Source: Lineus longissimus (taxonomy: Eukaryota; Nemertea; Pilidiophora; Heteronemertea; Lineidae). From it: DNA of 64,000 nt. Made by a program: the position numbers and the translations under genes. The notes beneath the pieces were generated by a model. It searched no databases and had not been told where the DNA came from. It saw only the letters and a list, made by a program, of their open reading frames with translations. The stretch is from positions 14,319,431-14,383,430 of the forward strand of contig NC_088322.1 of NCBI RefSeq assembly GCF_910592395.1, written 5' to 3'. This document shows positions 12,638 through 24,374 of the stretch, one piece after another. The first letter of the stretch is position 1. Every line of letters begins with the position of its first letter.

Positions 12638-14827
12638 ATCGTAACTTTAGCACCATAAGGAAGTCTTCATCTCACCAACTATTCCCGGCTGCTCCGCAAT
12701 CAATGGAAATAACCATCATTCCCTGTATTTTGGCGGTGCACAATGGATGTGTACATCATCAAGAATAGAAACAATTCATTAGCAACTCACACAGTGTTGA
12801 GCGTTCTGCAAACTTTCTCAGAGAGTCAGTTAGTTGTTTCGTGATGCATAATGAGAAATTTTAGTGAGAGAGTTTTGTATTAATTCGTGTCTACGATAAG
12901 ATCGCATAAAGCACTGTAGGCGATAAGTTTATTTCGATTTCCTTTTGGAATATACCTCTTAACGGTGAATGCTTCTTCAAGTGGTGTGACATAATCAGCA
13001 TTTCTTTGGATTTTCAAAGAATTTCATTCAAGGAAAGTTTGAAGGAAGATTTTTTTCTCTCTCTTTGATGAGTATATTTATGAAGAGCGGTTGTGACTAA
13101 GCCGTTTAACCCTGGGAGCTTTAGGAGTACATTCAACGATTGTTTCAAACTGTTTTCAAGAAGTAGGCGTGGTCTTTTTGTTGTCATTTATTTCACAGTA
13201 CAGTGTCAGTGAAATACAGTAAAGACAGAGAATTACTGCCTGGTGGCAACATTGTACTCGTCCAGGTAGCTTACTAATGTATTTGCCATGCTGCTGCATA
13301 AGGTTGATGCACTATAAGAACCCCAAGCAGTGCAAGTCAGGTTAATAGCCATACTAAATAACCTCACTTTTTCCGTTTAGATGCTTCTCTGAACGGGAAA
13401 GGAGGAAGCATACTAGGACTGTTGTGATATTTCATCATTTTGTCATGCAATAGCAATTGTTGTAAAGCTATCATGTAATTGTAGAGATCTGTCGTGTTAT
13501 TTTTAAATATTCGGGACCTGTGTCGATCTATTTTAACATTTGATGTAAGCGATCCTTCGGATGTCCGCCTCTTCAAATCCAGGCATTGCCAGTTAGTGTT
13601 GTTCAAAGTCAACATCGATTTAGTCTGCTATCAGATGTTGTGTCATTGCGTAGTCAATGATTATACATATTTTACCTGGACTTTCACTTTGAGAAAGATA
13701 TCGTTGATTTACTGGAAATCAATCGCAAGTTCCAGTCGCCACAACATGTGAAGCCTAACACATTCTTAACCTTAACTGTTCGCAGACGGAGACCTTTCCA
13801 TGGTTATTTCGATAGCTCATTAGGTTGCATAATATAAATATTGGGCGCCATAGCGAGTTCCCATAACCTTGTTATTGAATAATTGTAAATGCATTTGATG
13901 CTGTGTATATCAAGTGGCTATGAGTAGTTTTCAGAGTTACGTACCTGACTTGAGAGCAGTCCTTTGAAAGCAACCTTCCGATGGAAAATTGACGACAATC
14001 ATTTGAAATTAGTTAACGTATCGTTTGGACATTTTCAATGTGGGGCCTCGAGAATCAAACAATTTTCGGTCAACCTGTGGGCATATTCGTCGGATAACTC
14101 TTGGATGTGAATTAAGCACTTGTGGAAAAAAAGAAACGGTTGACACGGTTATTGGATAATTCCTGTATGTGATATAGCTGATGATAAATATCAACAACTA
14201 CGGCATTTGGTCTGGATAGTAGGCATGAATTAAAACGCCATGATTAAAACACTTTCAAGTGGGTACTCGTGTACGATATCGTGTATTTGTATCGAAAAAA
14301 AGAGAAATCCGTGCTATGTACGCTTATGAACGCCGTGAAGTTGGATATACACACACGTGGGATAATTTTATAGAAGTTCCTTTCTATTGCTTGGTATGAA
14401 TTTCTCCACGATCATCGCTTGTACAGGGAAGTTGCTTTGACACGCGGAGTAATTTCGCAGTCTTGAACGTAACGAAGGATTTTTCGAACCCAGCATTCAG
14501 ATTTTTGATGAAAGAACAATTTTACAAAAATCCTAACTTGTGGTCTTGAGACTACTTTGCAGGGGTTGGATAACGTATTACAAGTGGTTGTTACTTTTGA
14601 CTGTGCCCATCTGCCAAATCTCGGTGATGAAAACAAGTCCCTCAAACGTAGTTTAATGGCATGATTACTTTTCGGGATATCTTCCCAATTCGAGTGCAAA
14701 TTAATGATCTCACCCTTTCTCTGGAATAGTAACATTGTCGATTACTTTTGATTGATACTTTGTTGAGAATTCCAAAATCGGAGGAACAACTTGTATCGGT
14801 ATACTCACTGACGAAGGAACCATCAAG

Positions 14828-14872
14828 ATGTATACAAACGTTCAGGTCAAATCAGGAAAGTCGTCTGGAAAT
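14828..14872 (+). CDS. possible alternative first coding exon, 15 codons, phase 0
   Basis: The ATG at 14828 sits in a favourable context (A at -3) and opens 15 codons (MYTNVQVKSGKSSGN) into a perfect GTAAGT donor at 14873. The peptide is hydrophilic with three lysines and several serines. Composition is only slightly above background, so the case rests on the donor, the phase and the resemblance to the stronger exons in this window. Such an arrangement will sometimes arise by chance. Confidence 0.4.
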
Positions 14873-17090
14873 GTAAGTTGTAATAATGTTTTAATGTCGG
14901 ACGCGGTTATTTAATGTCGGACACATTGTATCCATGGTTTCTGACTAATGTCGTGCGGGAGCCGATATTATTTAACCATTCTTTTAAACTTCACCATAAT
15001 TTAGCTATTTTTAACGCGTTATGCACACTGCTTTTTAGATTTTGCTTCATTTTCCTGAATAGTAGAGTATCGACACTTTTAATAATTTTCTTTCTGTTTT
15101 GGCGTTACTAATTTTAAATGCTTTCTGCATCGCTCTGATCAAAAGCCGGTAATGCGCACCGCCTAAATCTCAACGAACTTCGTTGTCCACTGGTCGGGTC
15201 ATTTCAATACGTACTTTTTCTCGTGGGGTTCTCATTTTTAACCCCCTCGTCCTGCATGAGGTTTGCCCGATTTGTCACTGTGTTAGTAGCTTTTTTACCC
15301 AATTTCAAAGTGCACTGAACAGATGACCCCGATGTGACTCGGTTGTCTGCACAGGTGGCAAATCACATCACTATGGTGTCAGAAAGCTTTCATCGATAAC
15401 CTGAATGACTAATGTTTTCCTACCTAATTAATACAGGTTAGCAGTTTATTAGTCTTACCAATGAACGCTCATTTATTATTCATAAGCCATACTTTTACAA
15501 TGATTACTACTTGTTTATGTTCGTGGGGAGGAGAAATCAGCCGGTCATTTGTAGAAATCGTCGTGGCAGGAATAATAGACTCCAATATGACAACCGATTC
15601 ATTCCGCTGCATGCCACAAAATAATTTAAAAAATGGGTGATTCGTCCCCTCTAGTTCCGTCCTGTAAATGGGAAATTGCTAGCATATATTGATATAACAT
15701 TCTCTCAATACAAATACGTCTTCCTTTATTTATTTGAATTATAATTTGTTTTTTCTCTAGACCTCGACCGGGATATGTGAGATCGAAGAGATGACCAAAA
15801 AGAACCGTGTTTTTATTTGGCCCAACCTCCAAAGATTCATTATGGCTACGTAATAAACTATTTCCCCTCCATTTTTCTCAAGCTTGGTCCAGAAAGTGTT
15901 CTTAGCAATTTGCAGCGAGATCAAAGAACAACCCGCTAATAGAGAGGCAGAGGTTTTAGTTAAGCCCTATCGACCAAACATAGCCATGCACCGTGCTTCA
16001 GTTCTAGATCTTGCGTAGCTATAGCTATGTAGGTTACTGACAAGTTGTTTCAGGAACTGAGAACGAAAAATAAAACGACTAACATCCTTTATTGGTTGTG
16101 GAGAATACGATTAATTGCGCCTACTTTCGCAATGCGCTTCTTTCCCACAGCAACTTCTGTTCTGTCTTTGATAAAAGTAGTACTTGGGTCGGTTATGAAT
16201 GTTGACGACCAATGTGTTTGATGGGTAAAAATATGTTAATATTTCATGTCATATGCATACATGTACAAAAACAACACTGATCTATTATGCACACGATGTC
16301 ACGGGTTTGATATTGTAAAAGCAAACAGTATATTAGTACATTATTCATTAGTCACACTGGAATATTTTCATATAGAAAATTGTATGTTTACGTTAGAAAA
16401 TTAGTTTTTCCATGTAGATTTCCCCCAACAAATTGCTGGGGCTGCATATTCTCTATAACTATAGCTTTGATATCGGATTAATAATCTGAAAATCGGAAGG
16501 TTGGTGCCCAACTAGGACGCAGTACCTCGGCAAGGGCACACGAACGACGAATCTAATGGAGAAAGAAAGGAAACTTGTGATGGACTCCTTCCCTCTGCCG
16601 AAGACAGAGACACGAGTCCAAAAACTCCAATTAGCGCTCAGTCGTTGTGGTTTCGTAACTTGAACTCTGAAACAAAGCCTCGCGGTTAGAACTGAACCAA
16701 TCCATGGCCAAGACTGCGTTGCCTTTTACAAAGCCAGTTACTATCTGAGTTTCGCTACGACTATTTTTCTCCTCTTCATTCAAATGGCGAATCAATAAAA
16801 GTTGGGCAACTTGCTCGTGGTTGATATTAAGTTTGGCAGTGACTGGAATCGGACCCACGACCCCTCATTCGTAATGCCAAGACCTTAACAACAACACCAT
16901 GTGTGGTTCCTGTTCACGCTCTTATAAAGGCTGCGGCCAAACGTATCAACTCGGGGTTTATTGCGTGCAAACATCATCTAGAATTGATAAGTCCCGATAT
17001 TCATTAAGAAAGCCGTAATTTGAGGAGAGGGAAAGAGACGCCGACCAGACGTCTAGAGTCTGCTAAGTGGTCGGTATCACCCCCAACGGA
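14873..17090. other. non-coding stretch with a SINE fragment
   Basis: Apart from the tRNA-like element at 16790-16935, nothing coding is evident. A 19-codon frame from an ATG at 15633 (MGDSSPLVPS) has only a weak phase 1 donor and is not supported. Confidence 0.45.
16790..16935 (-). mobile_element. tRNA-derived SINE fragment
   Basis: On the reverse strand GTGGGTCCGATTCCAGTCAC is a B-box-like string with flanking bases able to form a T arm. It is preceded by an anticodon-loop-like TTGGCATTACGAA and a GTTAAGG segment. The cloverleaf is incomplete, so a SINE head is more likely than a functional tRNA. Limits are approximate. Confidence 0.5.
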
Positions 17091-17138
17091 ATGGATAATG
17101 CCTCTGATATAGGCTATGGCAAGGGGAAAGATAATAAC
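17091..17138 (+). CDS. possible alternative first coding exon, 16 codons, phase 0
   Basis: The ATG at 17091 has G at -3 and +4 and opens MDNASDIGYGKGKDNN, followed by a GTGGGT donor at 17139 in phase 0. The peptide is charged and hydrophilic like the other candidate N-termini. The donor is weaker, with a C before the cut. Open frames on both strands around 17004-17457 give no family match that I recognise. Treat as a lesser member of the series. Confidence 0.3.
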
Positions 17139-18232
17139 GTGGGTTTGGTCGGTGTTTAGTATGTAACACGGAGCTCTGAGAATATCATTTTGGAGAAGCG
17201 TGGGACTGATCAAGCTGGTCACACTATTTGGCCTAAATAGCGAATTGACAAAATTGGATCGAGGCTGGCAGAAAAGCGTACGGCGCAATGAAATTCTGAT
17301 ATCCATCTTGAAGCCTAGATTACAAAATTCCATCGAACTCTCATGGTATCTACAATCACCGAAGGCGATTTTCTTACAGGTAGGCTTGGTGGGCTTCAAG
17401 CAAAAATCACCACTTCAAAAACCTAATATGATCATCCTATGGTCGCCCAATGACTGAGCCGTAGTAGTTGGGTAGAATGATGGCGTTGGCAGTGTTTCCT
17501 GTGGTAGTCTGATGTCGTATGGCAATATGGCCTACCGTTGTCGGATGCCAAATTGCATTATAGGTTTCGTAGGACCTATCCTGGTAGATTGATTGTCTGA
17601 TGCCAAATACGAAATCTAAAACTACGGGGCGTCACTTGAATACACCCCTAGGGCTAGTCTCCTCCATCTTCACCAGAAAATGAACAATCGAATTGTATAT
17701 CAATTTTAATCACCATTTGATACTTCTCACGTGGTCGCCTGCTGAGCGGCAGCCAATAACAGAATTTTTAATTTCTCAAGTGCCGATTTACGATGAAGCT
17801 AGCTAACATTATTGCACGCTGTAATAGGCTTCTGTTAGCATAAGGCGGTATGTTCACACGCTTTTTGTAGCCAGTGCGTTCTGAATTTGAAAGTGACGGG
17901 GATGAGCCAACCTTATTGAGGATTGAAATATTTGGGATCGTTGTCGAAAAAAGTATATCAATAAAAAGGTAAGTTCCACCCTCGGATTGTAACTTTAGGC
18001 TGAGTTCAATATGCCAGTAATAACATGCGTACATTACCTTGTAGATTTACATTTGTCGGACGTATTTCATTCACTCTCAAAATTTAATCGATTGATTTTT
18101 GCTACTTCATTGCTAGATATATAGGTGAGTCGTACATATACGTAGCTGGGTACTGATCAGCATATCAGTTTGAATGGCAAACCAGAGCTAAGTTGTTTAA
18201 AACCAGATGGTCAATGCAATGCATTATAGTTA

Positions 18233-18559
18233 ATGCAAGGTTATGTCCACCGCAATCTGGCTTGTCGCAAATACCACAGCACAGAGGACCTGCTCTCACT
18301 TCTAGGCCAGGAAGTAGTTGATTATAGCACCCAGAAAAAGAACGCGAGTTTGGTTTACCCTCGCCATGGATTGCAATGTACTGTACTGTGTAATGCATTG
18401 GCGCATGTACAAGACAAAACATCTCATAGTCATACTGTTGGAGCTTTTTATGTGAACGAACATTTTCTTTTTAATCGATTAATTGAAGTGATAAATAACA
18501 TATGCAACAAACCTTTTTATTTCTGCGGCAACGTAATTTATCATCTACATGTGCGGTAA
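18233..18559 (+). pseudogene. frame with a tyrosine-kinase catalytic-loop-like string
   Basis: The frame from ATG 18233 begins MQGYVHRNLACR. In protein tyrosine kinases the catalytic loop reads G-[YF]-V-H-R-D-L-A-[AC]-R-N, so ten residues fit except for Asn in place of the catalytic Asp. What follows (KYHSTEDLL...) does not match the rest of a kinase domain, and a TAG stands two codons before the ATG. It may be a fragment of a decayed kinase exon or a coincidence. No DFG or other kinase motif is visible nearby. Confidence 0.2.
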
Positions 18560-18990
18560 ATGATTACATGATATGATGAAACCCACCATTAAAAAATTGT
18601 GTAACGTACACTTCGGAGTTTTGATCCTTGAAACTTATTCCCCGAAGTGCCAAGATAAGTTTGAAATTAAGTTGGGTTTGAAATTTCATAATATCGTTCA
18701 TCATGTCACTTTTGTTTGTGCGAGCGTGACTATGCTGAAGTGTTCCTCATTTACTGTAGAATTCCATCAATCAGTTGCAAAAGTTTTGAATTGCTGATAT
18801 AGAAGACATGTTGAAAATATACACTGTCCCGTGAAAACCAATACGATAGGCAGGTTTTGCAACCAATACGAACGTTCAAATACGAAGCACGAGAATCTAT
18901 GGTGTCATCAATTCATGCTCGAAGTCATTTGTATTACATTATACTCGTAGGGAAGGTTTAAAAAATATCGTCAATTGATAATATTTACAG

Positions 18991-19184
18991 TCTTCGTACT
19001 TCTTCGTATAGGTTTGCGAAACCTTCTTGTTGATGACATCGATATCATTCACAAATTGAAACTAAACTCGCCGGTTAGACAATACGCGTGGAGAGTCGTA
19101 TTCCAATACACGGAACGCGATGAAGATACGTCCAATTATTGGCGCATTTTAGGTTTAGTTTTGACTGCAGAAAATGCCAGATAA
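18991..19184 (+). CDS. coding-like fragment, unrecognised
   Basis: A frame open from about 18975 to the stop at 19184 reads as plausible protein (for example VDDIDIIHKLKLNSPVR and YTERDEDTSNYWRIL), with charged and aromatic residues well mixed. AG sites after pyrimidine-rich runs at 18990 and 19011 could be acceptors, making it a terminal exon. I recognise no domain, and no upstream exon in a matching phase is visible. Confidence 0.2.
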
Positions 19185-19347
19185 AGCTCGCAAAACTAAT
19201 GGAATGAATTAAATTCTCATTCCCGTCTGTGTTACATACACAACGTGTATCCCTTTATATTAGTGGAATTTATCTAAAACTATATGTATCCTTTATTATT
19301 AGTGGCACTTATATGAACAAAAATCTAGAGTTGGCCACTACTCTTAC

Positions 19348-19389
19348 CCAGTTAGATTGACCATCGCCAAAGGCCGGACGCGCCGTCAT
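19348..19389 (-). CDS. possible reverse-strand first exon, 14 codons
   Basis: On the reverse strand an ATG at 19389 opens MTARPAFGDGQSNW and meets a GTAAGA donor in phase 0. The island is CpG-rich against A+T-rich flanks. It could start a gene running leftward. No partner exon was found, and a single short exon of this kind may be chance. Confidence 0.25.
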
Positions 19390-20002
19390 TCCGACACAAG
19401 CTTCCTCGTGGCTGCAATAATGTTTACATTGTCATCTTAGACACTCCTTCTCCTCAATGAAAAGAAAATAACTGTTATTGGCTTCGAAATCAGTTCATAC
19501 AAAGCCTCCAGTGCAAGTCTTGCACGTTCCCGTATTGAACTACAGAAATGCACTATTACATGAGGTAGAACGGTAACCTTTGCAAAATTACCTTCATTGC
19601 GCATGACTTAAAGGTTCTCGTTCTCAAAACACGCAATTTTTGTCATGCTGAAACCTCTCAGTTATCTTCATCTCAGCACTATGTAACCACACGGGTCAGC
19701 AGTGTTTGACCGGTAATACACTGCTCGATAGGTTGGGCCAGAAAGATTCAGAGTCTAAGCCAACAATCCACGATCTGTTGACGCAACTAGTGACATAATA
19801 CCGGAATAGACATACAGACATCTTCAGGCTGCGTCCTATCCGAGAAACAGCATACACAGTATATTTTCAGAAGAAGTTCATATCTTACTCTGCATTCCTG
19901 GTTCCATTTTCATCAAATACCGCGTTCTGTCACAATTTCCTTGGTTTTTGCTCAGCAGACCAGCGTGGTCAAAACGAGGTTTATTCAGAGCGATACAGGG
20001 CG

Positions 20003-20062
20003 ATGCACGCGGCGCATGGTGATTCAAAATGGCAAGCACCCGAGGACAATGCCCTCAAATTT
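20003..20062 (+). CDS. alternative first coding exon, 20 codons, phase 0
   Basis: The ATG at 20003 opens MHAAHGDSKWQAPEDNALKF and runs into a perfect GTAAGT donor at 20063 in phase 0. An internal ATG at 20029 has a better start context (AAAATGG) but reads MASTRGQCPQI and ends in phase 1. I prefer 20003 because the phase then matches the other first exons. The island is richer in G+C than its flanks and has no membrane segment. Which ATG is used could be settled by the frame of the shared acceptor. Confidence 0.5.
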
Positions 20063-21399
20063 GTAAGTAGTTCGTGCTTTTGATTTGCTTAGATACAAAT
20101 CTACACTTATACCCAGTTTTTAGTATCTCTGCTAGTTTTATCTTCTCTTTTGAGCTCATTATACCACTCAGTGATTTCCGAACGCAGAGTTTGGGGTACT
20201 TTCGATGCTAGATAATTGCCCAATCAAAAGTTCAAGTCCTGTGTCCCCGGCGTGGTTATTGTGAGGACAGTGAAGAGGCCCTAGTTCCGCTTTGATTTCG
20301 GAAACGGATGAATTTTCAATTCCGGTCGTATAAATTTGACTATTCTTCTCTTTCCCACAGTTGTCAGTTAATTTGATTTAGTTGTCATCCGTTGGCATAT
20401 GATACAGTCGAATGGCTTCTCTAAGATGTAATGTACGATGCCTCTTAACAAGAACGTTTCAATGATCACGCTAGACTAATCAGATTGAGACTTTGAAAAT
20501 TTTCTTTGCCCCTGTGCTCATCCCACTTACCAAATCACGCTTTTCCGCACATTAAGACATTCATAATGCTTTTCACGTTTTCTTAGATACTCGTTTTTCT
20601 TTATGCTCATTTCGTGCATCATCCAAACTCGTATCCTGTTGGTATTGCTGATCGTTCCACTTCCTGTCTGTCTGAGGATCATCTTTCTTGAGTTCAAGAT
20701 TCCAAGTTTTATTTTTTGCGGATAGTTTCGTTTGGCTATGTTGAGCAGAGTGAGTTTGGACATTAGGCAGGTTTCGTAACCATTTCGATTGTCGGATGAT
20801 TAAGTACGTTTAAGTCATTATGGTGTCATCAAGTCAATTTCGTATTGATTAATACGACGCCCGAAAGTCTGTTTTTACATTGTAGCGCAAGAAATCGATA
20901 AAATCTTTAAAACTCTTCTGTTGTCGATCAGATAATGATTTCATAGGCTATCGTTGTAATAGTTCGTACTTTCAGAGTCACAGAATGGTTTTGGAAGGAA
21001 CATCATGTCCGAGAATCAATCACGTTTTTGCTGCCAGTTATTTGGTCATCATCAGCATGACATATAATGCACCGATTATTGTTACAGATGTGCAACAACC
21101 CATAATGAGACCGATACAAATCATTTGGGCGGATTTCTCTATTTAAGTGTGGGAGGGAATACATGTATGTACATTTAGTTAGAAAAGTGAAGTCTTAATT
21201 AATTAATGAATTGTTATATTGATGTGAGGGAAGGTTGACCATTTTCGACACATTTTATGATGTCTAACTTTTAAATATAATAACTTGGTTTGTTCCTGAT
21301 TTCAACATAATGTCAACTTTTTCATCTTTTCTTGTTTCATCAATTCCAAAAGGAAGAGGTATGTAGACATTTCTAAACACTTCTTGTGCACAAAAATAG
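20063..21399. other. non-coding stretch
   Basis: A reverse frame at 20527-20763 (78 codons, lysine and arginine rich) ends next to a reverse GTAAGT donor in phase 2, but no acceptor or domain is seen. Otherwise A+T-rich DNA without signals. Confidence 0.4.
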
Positions 21400-21445
21400 T
21401 GACGTCATTGAAACTCGTGTTCTGACAAAAAATGGCGGCGAAATG
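21400..21445 (+). promoter_or_regulatory. promoter-like cluster: CRE plus YY1
   Basis: A full palindromic CRE (TGACGTCA) lies at 21400-21407, and 20 bases further on comes AAAATGGCGGCG, a consensus YY1 site of the type that overlaps transcription starts. The ATG inside the YY1 site opens only eight codons (MAAKCLYF). The pair suggests a start site for a transcript with a short upstream frame. No TATA box is evident. A GTAAGT donor at 21676 could end a non-coding first exon. Confidence 0.4.
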
Positions 21446-21968
21446 CTTGTACTTTTAGACAAATACTACCGATTGAATTGGTTCTCAAAACAAAGTGATA
21501 GCCTTGAAGAAATATCTGAGAAGAATAAAGAAATAGCAATCGTATGAATATCAAAATGGGTCACATGAGACATGAACGAAATGACGTGACTTAACCATGT
21601 TTGTTTGTTGTCCTAAGCGTTTTTAGTTTTTTCCGGAACTGCTCGATTATCCGTGAAGGGCCTTTAGTTTTTTGTAAGTTTTCGTCTTCATCATGGACGA
21701 CTTTCTCTCAGTGTCAGTGTCAATGGTGTCGTTGTTGTTTGAAGACGGATTGATGTTTTTTGCCTTAATTGTTTGTTAACGAAATTTTCTTATTCATGTT
21801 TACGTGTGGGTAAAGTCGGCGTAGCATCAGGTTAAACCGTTGCCCGTCATCAACACAAATTAGTACCCTAGTGTTTTAATTGTTTGGCGTTCGTTTGTGT
21901 GCCATCTTTCACCGGCAACATGGCTTGAACTGAAAAATAAATACTGTGGCGACGGTGCTTAAGCCGGT

Positions 21969-21985
21969 GGGGGGGGGGGGGGGGG
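21969..21985 (+). repeat. 17-base G run
   Basis: An uninterrupted run of 17 guanines on the + strand. Length is uncertain in any assembly because such runs are prone to sequencing error. Confidence 0.9.
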
Positions 21986-22021
21986 CTATTCCACCTGTAA
22001 CATGCCGCTGCGTAACAGACG

Positions 22022-22201
22022 ATGTTTTTCCGTCGTGAAACGACCAATACCGCTGGTGTCAGTATTCGGAATTTTCAGTTCTTCGCTCAGGAGTTAGATG
22101 GAATCACTAGTGATCTCGCGCAGTCCTCGATCGATCTGTGCAATAGTTGGTATACGAATCTTCTCATAAACGCTGATGGTAGCACTGGGGATGTCTCTTG
22201 A
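22022..22201 (+). CDS. 59-codon coding-like frame, unrecognised
   Basis: The ATG at 22022 opens 59 codons with good amino-acid mixture (for example NTAGVSIRNFQFFAQELDG and DLAQSSIDLCNSW), ending in TGA at 22199-22201. The stretch is clearly richer in G+C than its surroundings. An overlapping frame from ATG 22002 (MPLRNRRCFSVVKRP) is also protein-like. No strong donor closes either frame, so this could be a single-exon peptide, a decayed gene or part of a 5' exon. It lies 600 bp beyond the CRE/YY1 cluster. Confidence 0.25.
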   Translation: MFFRRETTNTAGVSIRNFQFFAQELDGITSDLAQSSIDLCNSWYTNLLINADGSTGDVS

Positions 22202-22943
22202 CAGAGAAAGGAACATTAACAACTACATGTAATTTTCTCAGCATATCGTCTTTGTGTGGTCATGTCCCATTGGTCTTGTTAGTGATTATCTGTGTAGGCG
22301 ATACCAACTTAAAAATTATGCACATCACTCCCCAGAGAGTGGTCTTAAATGACTCGGAAAAATTTTCAGTTTGGTGCGTCAAATGGCTAGTCCTATGATT
22401 AAAAGGTGACGACTCCTGTCTGTAGACTAGCGACCAATCATGTATTTTGTATACCCGCAGCATAGACTGGATCTACCCACTGCATAGGCCTACCAGCAAT
22501 TAAGAGCCAGTTTTTATAAGAATCAGAGAGTGGGTGATATATGACTCAGATTTGCCTGAAATTTTTGTTTCGTGAAAGGCCTATTGGTAGATAGAAAATC
22601 CTGAAATTTCAGGTCCCTAAAACAATTTTTTTTTTTCTAGGGCCCCTGGATCGAACGGTCACTGTTTTGAGGGTCAAAATTGGACTTCTTAGAAAAATTG
22701 ATTTTGAAGTTGAAATATCTCTCTTTGCGCCGATGACTGCCCATCTTTATTTTGATAGATGTTGATCTATGATGGAAGGAGCTGCGGAAAATGGAAAAGT
22801 TTCCGTGGGTAGTTGATTCCTTCTTTGCCTTTGCCAATTGATTTTATTGTCTATACTCAACTAATGAAAACTTTAATTGAAACCACTAAATTTGGCAATG
22901 ATTGATGCGTTGGCTGCTATTACACAACTGAATTGTTTAAAAG
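22202..22943. other. non-coding stretch
   Basis: Short chance frames only. A T-run at 22627-22638 is simple sequence. Confidence 0.5.
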
Positions 22944-23123
22944 TTAATGCGCAGCTGAGCAACCGCGTTTTTGAACGTTATCAATCAGGCTGTACATTTG
23001 CAATGCATCCTCTTCGTTCGTTGTATTCCGGCTGAGGGGTCCGGATATCAAGAAATCATTCGGTAGAAATTCAAAGTTGACAAACACATTTTTGATACAT
23101 AAGCCCAAATTTATGACGGGCCA
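22944..23123 (-). CDS. possible reverse-strand exon, unrecognised
   Basis: A good reverse-strand acceptor (CACATTTGCAG) opposite 23124-23126 is followed by a frame open for 59 codons to a stop at 22944. It contains WPVINLGLCIKNVFVNFEF and an acidic stretch. I recognise no domain. It lies 1.3 kb downstream, on the same strand, of the immunoglobulin-domain exon at 24.4 kb and could be a terminal exon of that gene, but the link is only positional. Confidence 0.25.
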   Translation of the reverse strand, partial: WPVINLGLCIKNVFVNFEFLPNDFLISGPLSRNTTNEEDALQMYSLIDNVQKRGCSAAH

Positions 23124-24374
23124 CTGCAAATGTGGTCTTTCAGGCCCTGCACGATGTAAAAGTTTGGCACTTATGTAGAGATTACATTAACATTTCGCCA
23201 AACGAACGACTCTGATCTTGACCCGTTATTCCAATGATGTCCTTCACAGGCAATAATTAAGAAGTCCCTTGATGCAGCATAATCAATTTGATAGATCCCG
23301 GACAGAGATCTCGTGGGGAGGCTGAAATATTAGTTGGAGAGCATGAATGTCGTTCTGATTCTACGATAAGTGTACGGGGATTCCGCGGAACGAATAAAGT
23401 ATTTGCAATACGTATGTCATGCGTTGTTTTTGTAGTTACGAATTCGATCCTTGACACAGGCCGTAAATCATTCTGGTAAAAAGGGGCTGAACATCATCCA
23501 GGATTCATCAACCTTTCAGCACAAGTATGCAAGCGCCACAGTCAATCTGATGTGTATCGAACGACTGCTGGCCACTCAGCTCATTACTTCTGTCACAGGA
23601 TCAGTTACCCACAGATTTCCGACCAGTATCGTATTGACTAACAAGTACTCGCTCAAGGATAAACATCCATCGCTATGTTTGCAGTATTTTCCCTGATCTC
23701 GGACTCGATCATCAACATAGCCATTGGTTATATCTTATTATTACTTAAGCGGGTGTTCATAAACCCGGTCTGTCAGTCCAGGCTGAAAAAGATATATTGA
23801 ACGAAACAATTGCAGTAATAATAAGAACAATTTGCCATCACTAATTCTCCGTTAGTGTCAGATCAGTCAACTGAGTTTTCATAAGTCCAGCCTCAGGTAT
23901 GCAAGCATGACAAAAGTTTCGCTACACGGCGTGCAAAAGTGACCATTCATTATATTTTGATGTTGGCTCATTGCAGCCATTAACATTCAAATAGTGTTCT
24001 CACTGTTTGTTTAAATGCATTCACACCAGCTGCAGCATAGAGTAACCAACTTTGTGGTATTTGATTATAACAATGCAAACAGTAATATCGTATTCATGAT
24101 GATGTTAATGGTCAGGTGTAGGCTATCATCATTCCACTGCAGTTCAAAATCAGTAGTCATTTTCGTACACACGTGTTCTATGGTGAAATTTACCGGTACG
24201 AGTGTAAGGCGACATTACTGGTGACCTTTACAATTAAAACGAAATGACACGTTTAGATATTTATGTATCATCAGCAGAAATTATCGAGCTGAACGTTTTC
24301 CTTTTTCATGTAATATCGTTTCCACATGCTCCAAAGCTTGATTTGGCAAAATTTGTTATGGAATACCAGCATCG

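Larger units (their letters stand above)
10946..14827. other. non-coding stretch with repeats
   Basis: Holds a TCA/ATC microsatellite at about 10999-11049, a GGGT-rich patch at 11594-11610 and a long reverse frame at 12164-12637 listed separately. A reverse-strand GTGAGT donor sits opposite 12113-12118, without a visible ATG. No other support for exons. Confidence 0.45.
17139..20002. other. mostly non-coding stretch with small coding-like fragments
   Basis: Contains the kinase-loop-like frame at 18233, a frame at 18991-19184 and a reverse-strand start candidate at 19348, each listed separately. A strong GTAAGT donor at 17970 has no open ATG frame before it. The remainder shows nothing. Confidence 0.4.

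Noticed and set aside
17344-17380. ATG (MVSTITEGDFLT) before a good GTAGGC donor
   Set aside because: Ends in phase 1 and lies within overlapping open frames on both strands. No further support.
21310-21358. ATG with 16 codons (MSTFSSFLVSSIPKGR) before a GTATGT donor
   Set aside because: Phase 1 and A+T-rich; no match to either exon class.
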